Below are positions 1 through 7,219 of a DNA stretch of 15,613 nt, one piece after another. Each line of letters begins with the position of its first letter. Position 1 is the stretch's first letter. A program made the translations under genes and the position numbers. The notes beneath the pieces are model-generated. The model saw only the letters and a program-made list of their open reading frames with translations. It did not search any database and was not told the origin of the DNA. This DNA comes from Bacteroidales bacterium (GTDB taxonomy: Bacteria > Bacteroidota > Bacteroidia > Bacteroidales > SMBSF77). Location of the stretch: contig JAIOTT010000328.1 of NCBI GenBank assembly GCA_021106655.1, forward strand, positions 1 through 15,613, read 5' to 3'.

Positions 1-249
1 AAAGACCGGAGAAAAAGTGTTCTGATTAAAGTTGCTGATACAGGAATTGGAATTGCTGAAGATGACCAGACTAAAATATTCGAGGAATTTTACCGGGCAC
101 AAAATGCTAAGGCACTCGATAGGGATGGTACAGGGATGGGGCTGTCAATCGTTTCACAGGTTGTGAAAATTCATAAAGCAAAGATCTGGTTTGAAAGTAA
201 AATAAAGGAGGGGACAACTTTCTGGGTAAGTATTCCTAAAAAAACATGA
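1..249 (+). CDS. Sensor histidine kinase, C-terminal end (partial)
   Basis: Reading frame 1 is open from the first base to TGA at 247-249 and encodes the last 82 residues of a histidine kinase; the start lies outside the window. The HATPase_c ATP-binding motifs are in order: DTGIG (G1 box, about residues 14-18), FEEFYR (F box, about 28-33) and GTGMGLSIV (G2 box, about 46-54), followed by the final strand 'GTTFWVSIP'. The protein would autophosphorylate on a histidine upstream and pass the phosphate to a response regulator. What it senses cannot be seen. It is separated by 210 bases from the next gene, and nothing ties it to the sulfur cluster. Confidence 0.93.
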   Translation, partial: KDRRKSVLIKVADTGIGIAEDDQTKIFEEFYRAQNAKALDRDGTGMGLSIVSQVVKIHKAKIWFESKIKEGTTFWVSIPKKT

Positions 250-459
250 GAACACGACAAATTTAATCACAACTCAGGTTTAACAAAAAGTTATTGATTA
301 AGATAATTTAGTAATTTTGTGTTAAGCAGATAAAGGACAATTATATAAATATTATAAACTGCTTCAAATAATCATACGTTTGAAAATGTCGTCGAATATA
401 GACATTGCTAAATATAAAAGCACTCTACACATCAATAACAATAATAAAATTACAGAATC
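250..459 (+). promoter_or_regulatory. Intergenic leader of the cold-shock gene with two candidate -7 boxes
   Basis: This AT-rich gap holds two perfect matches to the Bacteroidota -7 element TAnnTTTG: TAATTTTG at 312-319 and TACGTTTG at 375-382. Neither has a good TTTG -33 element at the usual 17-21 base spacing; a TTG at 294-296 is only 15 bases before the first. Either would leave a leader of roughly 70-140 bases, which fits the long leaders often seen on cold-shock genes. No Shine-Dalgarno sequence precedes the ATG at 460. Promoter choice is uncertain. Confidence 0.35.
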
Positions 460-657
460 ATGAAAGGAACAGTAAAATGGTTTAATGAGATCAAAGGGTA
501 TGGATTTATTAAATCAGAAGAAGAAAAAGATATCTTTGTTCATCGCTCAGGACTTGAGGATCCTAATATAAGGTTGGAACCCGGGCAAATTGTCGAATTT
601 GAAGTGAAGGACGGAGAAAAAGGTTTAGTTGCAGCAGGTGTGAAAAAGGCTGAATAG
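460..657 (+). CDS. Cold-shock domain protein (CspA family)
   Basis: A 65-residue single cold-shock domain, the usual size of the family. It is a five-stranded OB-fold that binds single-stranded RNA and DNA and acts as an RNA chaperone in the cytoplasm. The RNP1 motif is visible as KGYGFI (residues 12-17) within KWFNEIKGYGFI, and RNP2 as DIFVH (about 24-28). The C-terminal 'VEFEV...GLVAAGVK' matches the family end. It has no obvious link to its neighbours and is read alone, convergent with the minus-strand gene ending at 700. The start is the only plausible ATG, although it lacks a Shine-Dalgarno sequence, as is common in Bacteroidota. Confidence 0.95.
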   Translation: MKGTVKWFNEIKGYGFIKSEEEKDIFVHRSGLEDPNIRLEPGQIVEFEVKDGEKGLVAAGVKKAE

Positions 658-699
658 TGTCACTGACTACGTTTTTCACTTTTCGTTATCCATTTTTCA

Positions 700-3048
700 C
701 TATTTAACCTTAACAATTTTCTTCACAAAAGCTTTATCATCAAGAGTGAGGCGGCAGAAATAAATTCCTGAGGTAATTCCGACTGCATTCCATAATATAG
801 AGTAATTACCTCTTTCCTGCTTTTGGTTTACAAGTGTTGTTATTAATTTCCCGTATTTATCTGTGATCTCAAGCTTTACATAAGCCGGTGTTTCCAGGGT
901 ATATGCTATAGTTGTATTGTTTATGAAAGGATTAGGATAATTTTGCTGATGGAAATGATCTTTTTTCGTTTTTTCTGTTATGGAACTTATATCATAGTTA
1001 AATAAATATGCGGTAGCAGATACATGCTGTGGGTTGTTCAGATTATTTCCATTATTAAAAAGGGCGTACCAACATGACTCTATCGGTATATTAAATGTGT
1101 CGGATCCGTGATCAACATCTGATAAATGATGAAAAGCATCAAATGCCTGATCATTAACAAAGATATCATAATTAATAGAATCTGTTATAAAGAAATCACA
1201 TAATCCGTATTGGTTACCATCATAAAAAAGAGAGTTGTCAATATCATCATGCCATATCTTTCCTTTGATTATTTGATTTGGAGTATTAAACTGAATTAAT
1301 AATTTGTAATCGTCAATCGTATCTGCAGGTATTAATATTTGAGTAATGTCATTTGCAGGCATAATTCCTGAAGCCTTAAGTGATTTGTTGTATGTTTGGC
1401 CATGAATGCTGTTTGAAACAAGTAAGGTTACTGTATTGGCTGCTGTTGGGAAATTTCCGTTAGAAGATTCGAGGCGGCAATAGTATTTTCTGTCTTCTCC
1501 AACAGTAAATGTATATTTTCCTTCATTATCAGTGAAGCCATAACTATCGTAAAAAATATCAGCTCCGGATTGAACTGCAACAATGATCTTTGCTCCGTCA
1601 ATTGGCTGGTTGTTATTGTCAAGCGCAAAAACATTAATAGTAGATATTCCTTCTGAATATCTGGGTGTAACAGGCGAAATCAACCCATTGCTTTTAACTT
1701 CGAAAACTGATCCGAAGGACCATCCCCATCCGTTTTCGTATGTAAGCGGGCGATTTATTGATGTATTAACAGGTTCCCACTGAAACCACCCTTCTTCCCA
1801 GAACTCATTCCAGGTATGGTCAACAGAAAAACATAATATGCTTGTACTTGGAATAAGTGCAGCACGGGCAGCAGCCACAGTAAAATCAGCATGTTCACCA
1901 CATCTGCCGATGTGTTTTTTGTAAATTCGTACAGGCTGGTGTGGTCGTTCATTGTTTGAAGTGAACCCAAGTGATTGTTTTACCCATTCAGTAATCACAG
2001 CAATTACATGATTTGTAGTACTGTCGACAGCAGATGTGCTATCCCAGACTATTGTGCAATTTGAAAGCATATCCTTTAAAACCGGATAACCTGCATCCGC
2101 ATAATTAAAGAGGTAATCCCTCCAGAATTTCCCGGTTGGCGGGCTTGCAATGTTATTAGAATGTGAGCTGTTGCTCTCAACAATATTTGGGTTAATATAT
2201 GCCGGAATTTCATCAGTAATTTTCAGATGTACAATGTACCAATAATATATTTCCTTTGGAATTTCCACCTGAACCAATACGGAATCACTATTTAATTTCC
2301 AGTATTTGGCAGTTGTATAATAATCTTTATCAGTTATTGAGTTTCCATAATCAATTATCTCAACATAAGATAAGCTACTGTCATTTTTATATATTAATAA
2401 TGCATTTTCCAGGAATATTTCAGGAATACAATAAGATGATGTCAGATACTGAGGTGAGGAATGAGCAATACAAAAGGCAATTTCGTCAATGTAAGGATCC
2501 TGTGCATTGTTAATAATATTAGCAAATACTTGTTGTTGGGCTATCGGTAACTGAGAAAGTGTACTTTCCAAAGCTGGCTGTATCCATACAGGAGATTTCT
2601 CAATGGCTGATATTGCTTCAGGGCATAATTGATTAAAATTCGAAATAATTTGAATGCCTTTGTTATTACTGTTAAATTCTATTCCTATATGCTTGTTGGT
2701 ATGAATATAGGAATTGATATTAATAGAATCAACTAATTCCCATCCTTTAGAGTTAGTTGGATATTTGTATTCTGGCTTTATTTGTTCCAATGATGGTGGA
2801 TAATAATTTTCAGCTTGTCCTGAAGCTTGAAATTTTTGCAGGTAGAGGTTTTTATGTGTACAACTTCTAACTTTTGTGCTATCAGGATAGCTAACATTAT
2901 GAGTTGAACCGGAAAACTGATACAGTGAATTATTGCCTGATTCCTGAAAAAACACATTTTTATTTGCTTTACTTATCACATCACTACTAATAAAGATCAG
3001 TGTAAATATTGCAATAATGGATACTTTCAATAATGGCTTAGTCTTCAT
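700..3048 (-). CDS. Secreted transglutaminase-like protein with T9SS sorting domain
   Basis: A 782-residue exported protein. Residues 1-27 form a signal peptide (Lys-rich start, then VSIIAIFTLIFISS). A transglutaminase-like core lies near 370-430: GRCGEHADF with Cys383, then VDHTWNEFW with His411; the third catalytic position may be Glu425 in WEPVN, where the family usually has Asp. Residues about 468-545 look like a CarboxypepD_reg/Ig-type domain ('DGAKIIVAV...TDNEGKYTFTV'). The last 80 residues are a type-A T9SS sorting domain beginning QQNYPNPF and ending FVKKIVKVK, so the protein should be delivered across the outer membrane by type IX secretion. The N-terminal 350 residues match nothing I recognise. 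It may be a surface protease or crosslinking enzyme; the substrate is unknown. It has its own promoter and is not obviously part of the sulfur system. Confidence 0.88.
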   Translation of the reverse strand: MKTKPLLKVSIIAIFTLIFISSDVISKANKNVFFQESGNNSLYQFSGSTHNVSYPDSTKVRSCTHKNLYLQKFQASGQAENYYPPSLEQIKPEYKYPTNSKGWELVDSININSYIHTNKHIGIEFNSNNKGIQIISNFNQLCPEAISAIEKSPVWIQPALESTLSQLPIAQQQVFANIINNAQDPYIDEIAFCIAHSSPQYLTSSYCIPEIFLENALLIYKNDSSLSYVEIIDYGNSITDKDYYTTAKYWKLNSDSVLVQVEIPKEIYYWYIVHLKITDEIPAYINPNIVESNSSHSNNIASPPTGKFWRDYLFNYADAGYPVLKDMLSNCTIVWDSTSAVDSTTNHVIAVITEWVKQSLGFTSNNERPHQPVRIYKKHIGRCGEHADFTVAAARAALIPSTSILCFSVDHTWNEFWEEGWFQWEPVNTSINRPLTYENGWGWSFGSVFEVKSNGLISPVTPRYSEGISTINVFALDNNNQPIDGAKIIVAVQSGADIFYDSYGFTDNEGKYTFTVGEDRKYYCRLESSNGNFPTAANTVTLLVSNSIHGQTYNKSLKASGIMPANDITQILIPADTIDDYKLLIQFNTPNQIIKGKIWHDDIDNSLFYDGNQYGLCDFFITDSINYDIFVNDQAFDAFHHLSDVDHGSDTFNIPIESCWYALFNNGNNLNNPQHVSATAYLFNYDISSITEKTKKDHFHQQNYPNPFINNTTIAYTLETPAYVKLEITDKYGKLITTLVNQKQERGNYSILWNAVGITSGIYFCRLTLDDKAFVKKIVKVK

Positions 3049-3088
3049 TTTTTCCTATTTTAATAAAATTAACGACTTAATGTTTAAG

Positions 3089-3118
3089 CAAAGTTAATAC
3101 ATTAATTTATATGTCAAA
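3089..3118 (-). promoter_or_regulatory. Predicted Bacteroidota promoter of the T9SS protein gene
   Basis: Read on the minus strand, TTTG (3118-3115), an 18-base spacer and TAACTTTG (3096-3089) match the Bacteroidota TTTG-N17-23-TAnnTTTG promoter exactly. Transcription would start near 3083, giving a leader of about 35 bases before the ATG at 3048. Confidence 0.6.
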
Positions 3119-3208
3119 ATAAAGAATATGTATATTATGATTTACATACTTAGATAAGTGTGTGCTTACACGTGCTTATATTTCTACGGCTATTGTGTTT
3201 AGTTGAAG

Positions 3209-3922
3209 CTAGCCAAGTATGCTTATTTGCCTGAGTTTTTCGGGTTCGGAAATTATGATGGTTTTACCTTTTTCCTTTATCAGACCTTCATCTTTGAACT
3301 TTTTAAGCATTCTTACAACACTTTCAGGCGACATTCCAGCAAGTTCAGCTAATTCTTTACGAGTGAGAAAAAGCTCAAATTCGTTGCTTTTATAAATATT
3401 ATCAGCCAGGCAAAGTATTATATCTGCCAGGCGTCCGTAGGATTGCTTTTTCTCAAAGCAATAAAACCTGCCATAAATTTGAAGTGCGTTTGTACTAAAT
3501 ACGTTAATAATTTGAAATGCAAATTCGGCATTTTGCTTTACAATTTTCCTGAATACATTTATATCAATCAGTTTTGCTGAGGCGTCTTGATAAGCCATTG
3601 CAGAAAAAGGGAATACGTTGTTTTTTTCAAATAATGAGTTAATGCCAATAAGATTACCGGGAGGTACAATTTTTAAAATCAATATTTCATTATTGCAACT
3701 CTCAATATAGATTTTTATCAATCCACTTGTTACATATATTATATGTGAAGCAAATGAACCTTGTTTAGCAATGATCTCTCCTTTTTTGAAGCTGACTTTA
3801 ACCTGATTTCTTTCAATTTCCTTAGCCTCGTCATCTGTAATGTGATCAAAAACATTTATATGATACTGACTAACAGTACAGCTGTTATGTGTGTGGGATT
3901 CTTCTGAAAATGCATTATCCAT
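3209..3922 (-). CDS. Crp/Fnr-family transcriptional regulator
   Basis: A 237-residue regulator with an N-terminal cyclic-nucleotide-binding-like domain (about residues 33-119, including FKKGEIIAKQG and 'IYVTSGLIKIYI'), a long dimerisation helix and a C-terminal winged helix (about 186-216: LTRKELAELAGMSPESVVRMLKKF). In the recognition helix Glu200 and Arg204 align with the Glu/Arg pair by which CRP and FNR read TGA half-sites. Its four cysteines (15, 76, 155, 171) are dispersed and do not form the FNR iron-sulfur pattern, so an FNR-like oxygen-sensing cluster is not supported. I chose the ATG at 3922 rather than the upstream one at 3955, because a perfect -7 box lies between them and the extra 11 residues are unlike the family. 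It is divergent from the sulfur cluster and probably controls it; the signal is unknown. Confidence 0.9.
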   Translation of the reverse strand: MDNAFSEESHTHNSCTVSQYHINVFDHITDDEAKEIERNQVKVSFKKGEIIAKQGSFASHIIYVTSGLIKIYIESCNNEILILKIVPPGNLIGINSLFEKNNVFPFSAMAYQDASAKLIDINVFRKIVKQNAEFAFQIINVFSTNALQIYGRFYCFEKKQSYGRLADIILCLADNIYKSNEFELFLTRKELAELAGMSPESVVRMLKKFKDEGLIKEKGKTIIISEPEKLRQISILG

Positions 3923-3944
3923 GATATAAGAAATTACGTAGGTG

Positions 3945-3952
3945 CAAATATA
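3945..3952 (-). promoter_or_regulatory. Predicted -7 box of the Crp/Fnr regulator gene
   Basis: TATATTTG read on the minus strand is a perfect TAnnTTTG element. Transcription would start near 3940, about 18 bases before the ATG at 3922, which excludes the upstream ATG at 3955. No TTTG -33 element is present at the expected distance; the FNR-type palindrome is there instead, as in activator-dependent promoters. Confidence 0.5.
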
Positions 3953-3969
3953 CAATTAAATCATATAAA

Positions 3970-3989
3970 TTATTGATATAGATCAATAA
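3970..3989. promoter_or_regulatory. FNR/Crp-type operator, perfect palindrome
   Basis: Arms TTATTGAT and ATCAATAA are perfect inverted repeats around the 4-base centre ATAG, containing the exact FNR consensus TTGAT-N4-ATCAA (3973-3986). The centre (3979.5) lies about 38-40 bases upstream of the predicted start of the divergent regulator gene, the class II activator position, and about 151 bases upstream of the tusA start codon at 4131. The recognition helix of the adjacent regulator keeps the Glu and Arg needed for TGA/TCA half-sites. It is therefore the likely binding site of the adjacent protein. Confidence 0.7.
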
Positions 3990-4130
3990 ATATTTTGAAA
4001 TTTCTCACTATTATATAAGAATTCTGTCATATCAAATTTCTTTATGGAATACAAATTAATAATAATCTTTGCCGAAGCTTATTTAAAAAAGTAAAAGCAA
4101 AATATTATTAACTAATACATTAACATTATT

Positions 4131-4367
4131 ATGGAAACCAAAATTGATCAAACACTGGATTGCAAAGGACTTTCATGTCCAATGCCTATGCTGAAACTTG
4201 CAAAAGCCGCAAAAGGTCTTAGTTCGGGACAAGTTATTGAAATGCTTGGAACAGATCCTGGCTCAAAATCTGATGTGCCGAAATGGTGTGATAAAACAGG
4301 TAATGTTCTTTTATCAAAAGAGGATATGGATGGTGGAGTTTTTCGTTTTGTTATTCAGAAAAAGTAG
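4131..4367 (+). CDS. tusA: TusA-family sulfur carrier protein (first copy)
   Basis: A 78-residue TusA/SirA-like protein, normal family length. TusA proteins are small cytoplasmic carriers that hold sulfur as a persulfide on the cysteine of a CPxP motif; here this is Cys16 in LSCPMPML. The fold continues with 'GQVIEMLGTDPGSKSDVPKWCDKTG', typical of the family, and carries additional cysteines at 11 and in KWCDK. The stop codon overlaps the Shine-Dalgarno of the YeeE/YedE transporter gene that follows 9 bases later. This pairing matches known TsuA-TsuB arrangements, in which a TusA-like protein works with a thiosulfate transporter. It probably accepts sulfur delivered by that transporter. A second, different TusA is encoded at 10280. 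Confidence 0.93.
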   Translation: METKIDQTLDCKGLSCPMPMLKLAKAAKGLSSGQVIEMLGTDPGSKSDVPKWCDKTGNVLLSKEDMDGGVFRFVIQKK

Positions 4368-4371
4368 GAGG
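4366..4371 (+). promoter_or_regulatory. Strong Shine-Dalgarno of the YeeE/YedE gene
   Basis: AGGAGG overlaps the stop codon of the preceding tusA and sits 5 bases before the ATG at 4377. Such a perfect site is unusual in Bacteroidota and suggests translational coupling. Confidence 0.7.
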
Positions 4372-4376
4372 CAAAA

Positions 4377-5591
4377 ATGGCTGAAACAAATAAAGAACCT
4401 GGCATATTAAGTCAGTTGTTTAGAATATTTTTCTCAAAACATTGGCCTGTTTGGGTAGGAGGTATCGTATTAGGTGCTTTGAATGTTTTTTTGTTTGCGA
4501 TTAAAAGCCCATGGGGAGCCAGTGGCGGATTTAATGTTTGGGGAGAAAATGTTTATAAAATGGTAGGAATGTTTGGACTGGATGGTACAAAGCCTTTAAG
4601 TTTGAGTTTTTATGGAATGCTTTGTATTTTTCTGGTGTTAGGATCATTCATTGCTGCACTCTTATCGAAAGAGTTTGCCTTTAGGATTCCTCCAAAAGGA
4701 GAATTAATAAAAGGATTTATTGGTGGTGGTCTGATGGCATTGGGAGCTACTTTTGGTCTTGGCTGTTCAATCGGATCATTTTTTAGTGGATTGCCTGCAC
4801 TTTCAGGAGGAGCTATAATATTCACTTTAGGTTTGTTTTTCGGAACTATAGTGGCATTAAAATATTTATTGTGGGAAATGGAAAAATTCCCCAGCTTCAG
4901 TAGTGGTAAAAGCTATACCTTCTTAGCAGCTTCAGCTAAAAAAGGCGGATGGCAGAGATATCTTGGCTGGATTGTTCTGATTATTACATTTATTGTTGCT
5001 TACAGATACTCAGGTGATAATAAGATAATGGCATGGTTTATTATTATTGGTATGTTGATGGGCTTAATAAGCCAGCGTTCAAGATTTTGTATTGTTAAGG
5101 GTTTTCGTGATCCGTTTATGACTGGTGAATCAGACGGCTCGGTAGGCGTTATGGCGGGCCTGTTGATGGGAATATTCGGATTTACAATAATTAAATATTT
5201 TGGAATAGGTATTGGTGATGTTGGAGTAAGAGCCAGAGAAATGACCTGGGTATTTCCACATTTCTTCCTTAGAGCAGGTATTGGTGGTTTCGTTTTTGGT
5301 GTTGGTATGACAGTTGCCGGTGGCTGTGCCGTTGGTACACTCTGGCGTGTTGGTGAAGGTCAGGTTAAATTATGGGCTTCAGCTTTAGGATTCCTTCTTA
5401 TATCCCCAATATCAAAATTATATATTGTTAAACCTCTTGTTGAGATTATTCCACAAAACCTTAGATTCAAAAGTTTCCTTCCTGATTATATCGGATATCC
5501 GGGTGCTTTTACTCTTATGATTTTTATAATACTTATATGGTATGTTTTTGTTAAATGGAATGAGAAAACCGGAAAATTTAGCGCATATTAA
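4377..5591 (+). CDS. YeeE/YedE-family thiosulfate/sulfur transporter (TsuA-like)
   Basis: A 404-residue inner-membrane protein with many hydrophobic helices and two Sulf_transp repeats. The three cysteines that line the thiosulfate path in TsuA-type proteins appear in their expected contexts: Cys130 in FGLGCSIGSFFSG, Cys238 in SQRSRFCIVKGFRDPF, and Cys317 in VAGGCAVGTLWRVGEG. Characterised members import thiosulfate by transient interaction with these cysteines, so this protein probably brings thiosulfate or a related sulfane-sulfur species into the cytoplasm and hands it to the TusA encoded just upstream. It starts with an AGGAGG ribosome site. With TusA and the DsrE protein further on it makes up the YedE-TusA-DsrE ('YTD') trio linked to sulfur disproportionation. 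The exact substrate is inferred. Confidence 0.92.
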   Translation: MAETNKEPGILSQLFRIFFSKHWPVWVGGIVLGALNVFLFAIKSPWGASGGFNVWGENVYKMVGMFGLDGTKPLSLSFYGMLCIFLVLGSFIAALLSKEFAFRIPPKGELIKGFIGGGLMALGATFGLGCSIGSFFSGLPALSGGAIIFTLGLFFGTIVALKYLLWEMEKFPSFSSGKSYTFLAASAKKGGWQRYLGWIVLIITFIVAYRYSGDNKIMAWFIIIGMLMGLISQRSRFCIVKGFRDPFMTGESDGSVGVMAGLLMGIFGFTIIKYFGIGIGDVGVRAREMTWVFPHFFLRAGIGGFVFGVGMTVAGGCAVGTLWRVGEGQVKLWASALGFLLISPISKLYIVKPLVEIIPQNLRFKSFLPDYIGYPGAFTLMIFIILIWYVFVKWNEKTGKFSAY

Positions 5592-5608
5592 TCTAATACT
5601 CTAAAATC

Positions 5609-6100
5609 ATGATTAAAATAAAATTAAATCAAATATTTACATTTCTATGCATTTTAATAGTGCTGTCATCTTGTACTGCAATATATGAGAATGGCAAAGA
5701 AATGGCTGAAGGTGCAAAAGCCAGTATTTCAGAATTAACAGCAGATGAGTTAAGAGCAAAGCTGGAAGCGGAAGAAGAGTTTCAGATTATTGATGTTCGT
5801 GAACCTGCAGAATATAAAAAAGGTAGTATTCCCGGGTCTTTATGTATACCAAGAGGAGTTCTTGAATTTAAAATTGGTGATGATGCTTTTTGGGAAGAAG
5901 AATTTTTATATACACCTCTTAAAGAAGATGAAATAGTTATTTATTGCAAAGCAGGAGATAGAGGCATACTTGCCACAAAATCTTTATTGGAACTTGGTTA
6001 TACCAATGTAAAGAATTTGCACGGAGGTATTATTGCCTGGGATCCTGAACTCACTACAGGTAGTGGAGCTCCTGCTGAAGAAGGTGGCTGTGGAGGATGA
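5609..6100 (+). CDS. Rhodanese lipoprotein with SoxY-like GGCGG C-terminus
   Basis: A 163-residue exported lipoprotein: a hydrophobic signal ending in the lipobox LSSC (Cys22), a single rhodanese domain (about 40-147) and a flexible tail. The rhodanese marks are IIDVREPAEY (60-69), GSIPGSLCIPRGVLEF, and the active-site loop CKAGDR with catalytic Cys113. Rhodaneses move sulfane sulfur from donors such as thiosulfate to acceptors through a cysteine persulfide. The tail TGSGAPAEEGGCGG ends in GGCGG (Cys161), the sequence that in SoxY carries covalent sulfur intermediates. The paralogue at 9151-9654 shares the IPRG[VI]LEF block and the same tail. It lies between the transporter and another rhodanese lipoprotein and should act in the periplasm or at the outer membrane. 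The function of the tail is inferred. Confidence 0.9.
   Translation: MIKIKLNQIFTFLCILIVLSSCTAIYENGKEMAEGAKASISELTADELRAKLEAEEEFQIIDVREPAEYKKGSIPGSLCIPRGVLEFKIGDDAFWEEEFLYTPLKEDEIVIYCKAGDRGILATKSLLELGYTNVKNLHGGIIAWDPELTTGSGAPAEEGGCGG
6083..6097 (+). other. GGCGG C-terminal sulfur-carrier-like motif (first copy)
   Basis: The last five codons before the stop encode Gly-Gly-Cys-Gly-Gly, preceded by the small and acidic linker APAEE. The same five residues end SoxY proteins, where the cysteine is the sulfur attachment site on a swinging arm. Presence of the motif is seen directly; its function here is inferred. Confidence 0.75.
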
Positions 6101-6149
6101 TAATTACAACCCTAATTATAAAAATAAACCTTAATTATTAATTAAAAAA

Positions 6150-7124
6150 ATGAAAATTATGAAAAAAGTAAACTGGATATTTAGAGTGTTTATGGTACTT
6201 GTAATGGTACAACTCGTGATCGGTGTCAGCTGTAAAAAAGATGATGATGACGATCCAACGGTAGAAAAAACCAAGTTTGAAGTCCTTGGTGACTATCTCA
6301 CCGCAAACAACATGGATCTGTCGAATATGCTGGATACATGGATTGTTGCACCTTCTGCTGTTCATGGCAATGAAGCTAGTTTTTATATCATGGACATAAG
6401 ATCACAAACAGAATTTGAAGCCGGACATGTTAACGGAGCTCATAATGTTGCCATGACGGATGTTGTTGCAGAAGCAGCAAATGCTACTGTACCGGTGTTA
6501 GTGATTTGTAAAACCGGCCAGGGAGCTGGTCATGCTGTTATAGCATTGCTCCTTAGCGGATATGCTGATGCACAAGTTATGAAATGGGGAATGAGTGGAT
6601 GGACCGCTGATTTTGACCTATGGACAGGAGCTACTGCTAATATTGCAGTTGGTAATGCTGAGTGGGTTACAACTGCCACTGCTACACCTGCAATATGGGG
6701 TAACCCAACTATTACTACTTCAGCTACAGATGGCGCATCAATTCTGGCTGAACAGGTTACTGCTATGTTAGCCGCTGGTTTTAAAGGAGTAGTTGCAGCT
6801 GATGTACTCGCTACACCAACTAATTATTATATTAACAATTACTGGGCTGAGGCTGATGTTACACTTTATGGACATATTAACGGAGCGTACCGTATAAATC
6901 CGATGAATTTAGTCGATGGTGATATGCAAAAACTTGACCCAGCGCAAACTATTGTTACATATTGCTGGACAGGCCAGACATCATCTATGATCACTGCTTA
7001 TCTTACTGTTCTTGGCTTTGATGCAAAGAGCCTGAAATTTGGTGCTAATGCTATGATCTATGATGATCTTCAGGCTCACAAGTGGGTAGCTTCTGAAGAT
7101 TATACATACGTAACAGGACCATAA
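6150..7124 (+). CDS. Surface-type lipoprotein with two rhodanese domains
   Basis: A 324-residue lipoprotein (alternative start Met4). The signal segment ends at VIGVSC (Cys28) and is followed by KKDDDDDP, which resembles the lipoprotein export signal that sends Bacteroidota lipoproteins to the outside of the outer membrane. Two rhodanese-like halves follow. The first has FYIMDIRSQTEFEAGHVNGAHN and catalytic Cys120 in VICKTGQGAG; the second has YGHINGAYRIN and Cys272 in VTYCWTGQTSS. Both halves keep a cysteine, unlike classical tandem rhodaneses where one half is dead. The second half lacks a clear DxR motif and is divergent. It is probably a cell-surface sulfurtransferase acting on extracellular thiosulfate, polysulfide or elemental sulfur; the substrate is inferred. 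It lies 49 bases after the preceding rhodanese gene, on the same strand. Confidence 0.85.
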   Translation: MKIMKKVNWIFRVFMVLVMVQLVIGVSCKKDDDDDPTVEKTKFEVLGDYLTANNMDLSNMLDTWIVAPSAVHGNEASFYIMDIRSQTEFEAGHVNGAHNVAMTDVVAEAANATVPVLVICKTGQGAGHAVIALLLSGYADAQVMKWGMSGWTADFDLWTGATANIAVGNAEWVTTATATPAIWGNPTITTSATDGASILAEQVTAMLAAGFKGVVAADVLATPTNYYINNYWAEADVTLYGHINGAYRINPMNLVDGDMQKLDPAQTIVTYCWTGQTSSMITAYLTVLGFDAKSLKFGANAMIYDDLQAHKWVASEDYTYVTGP

Positions 7125-7155
7125 TCTGTATCAATAATTGTTTTTAGATATTATT

Positions 7156-7211
7156 AGGTGGAATAGCTAATCCTCATCTTATTATATTAAAAAGACTTAG
7201 CTATTCTACCT
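7156..7211 (+). repeat. Long hairpin immediately upstream of the porin gene
   Basis: Arms 7156-7170 (AGGTGGAATAGCTAA) and 7197-7211 (TTAGCTATTCTACCT) pair over 15 bases with a single G-U wobble, around a 26-base AT-rich loop. The stem ends 8 bases before the porin ATG at 7220. No T-run follows, so it does not look like an intrinsic terminator. As RNA it could cover the start site, mark a processing point or stabilise the downstream message. Confidence 0.65.
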
Positions 7212-7219
7212 TAAAATTA

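Noticed and set aside
1428..2513. Small open frames inside the T9SS gene (for example 1583-1783 and 2256-2513 plus strand)
   Set aside because: They overlap a long, well-supported gene, show no recognisable domain and no ribosome site.
3209..3922. Oxygen-sensing FNR with an iron-sulfur cluster
   Set aside because: The four cysteines are scattered; the N-terminal CxxCxxxxC-type cluster of FNR is absent.
3923..3955. Longer Crp/Fnr open reading frame starting at 3955
   Set aside because: The extra residues (MYICTYVISYI) are not family-like, and a perfect -7 box lies between the two ATGs, so 3922 is preferred.
4198..4410. 70-aa frame overlapping the first tusA and the transporter start
   Set aside because: It is a shifted reading of two clear genes with no family resemblance.
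7156..7211. Hairpin before the porin as an intrinsic terminator
   Set aside because: No T-run follows the stem, the loop is long and the stem ends only 8 bases from a start codon.
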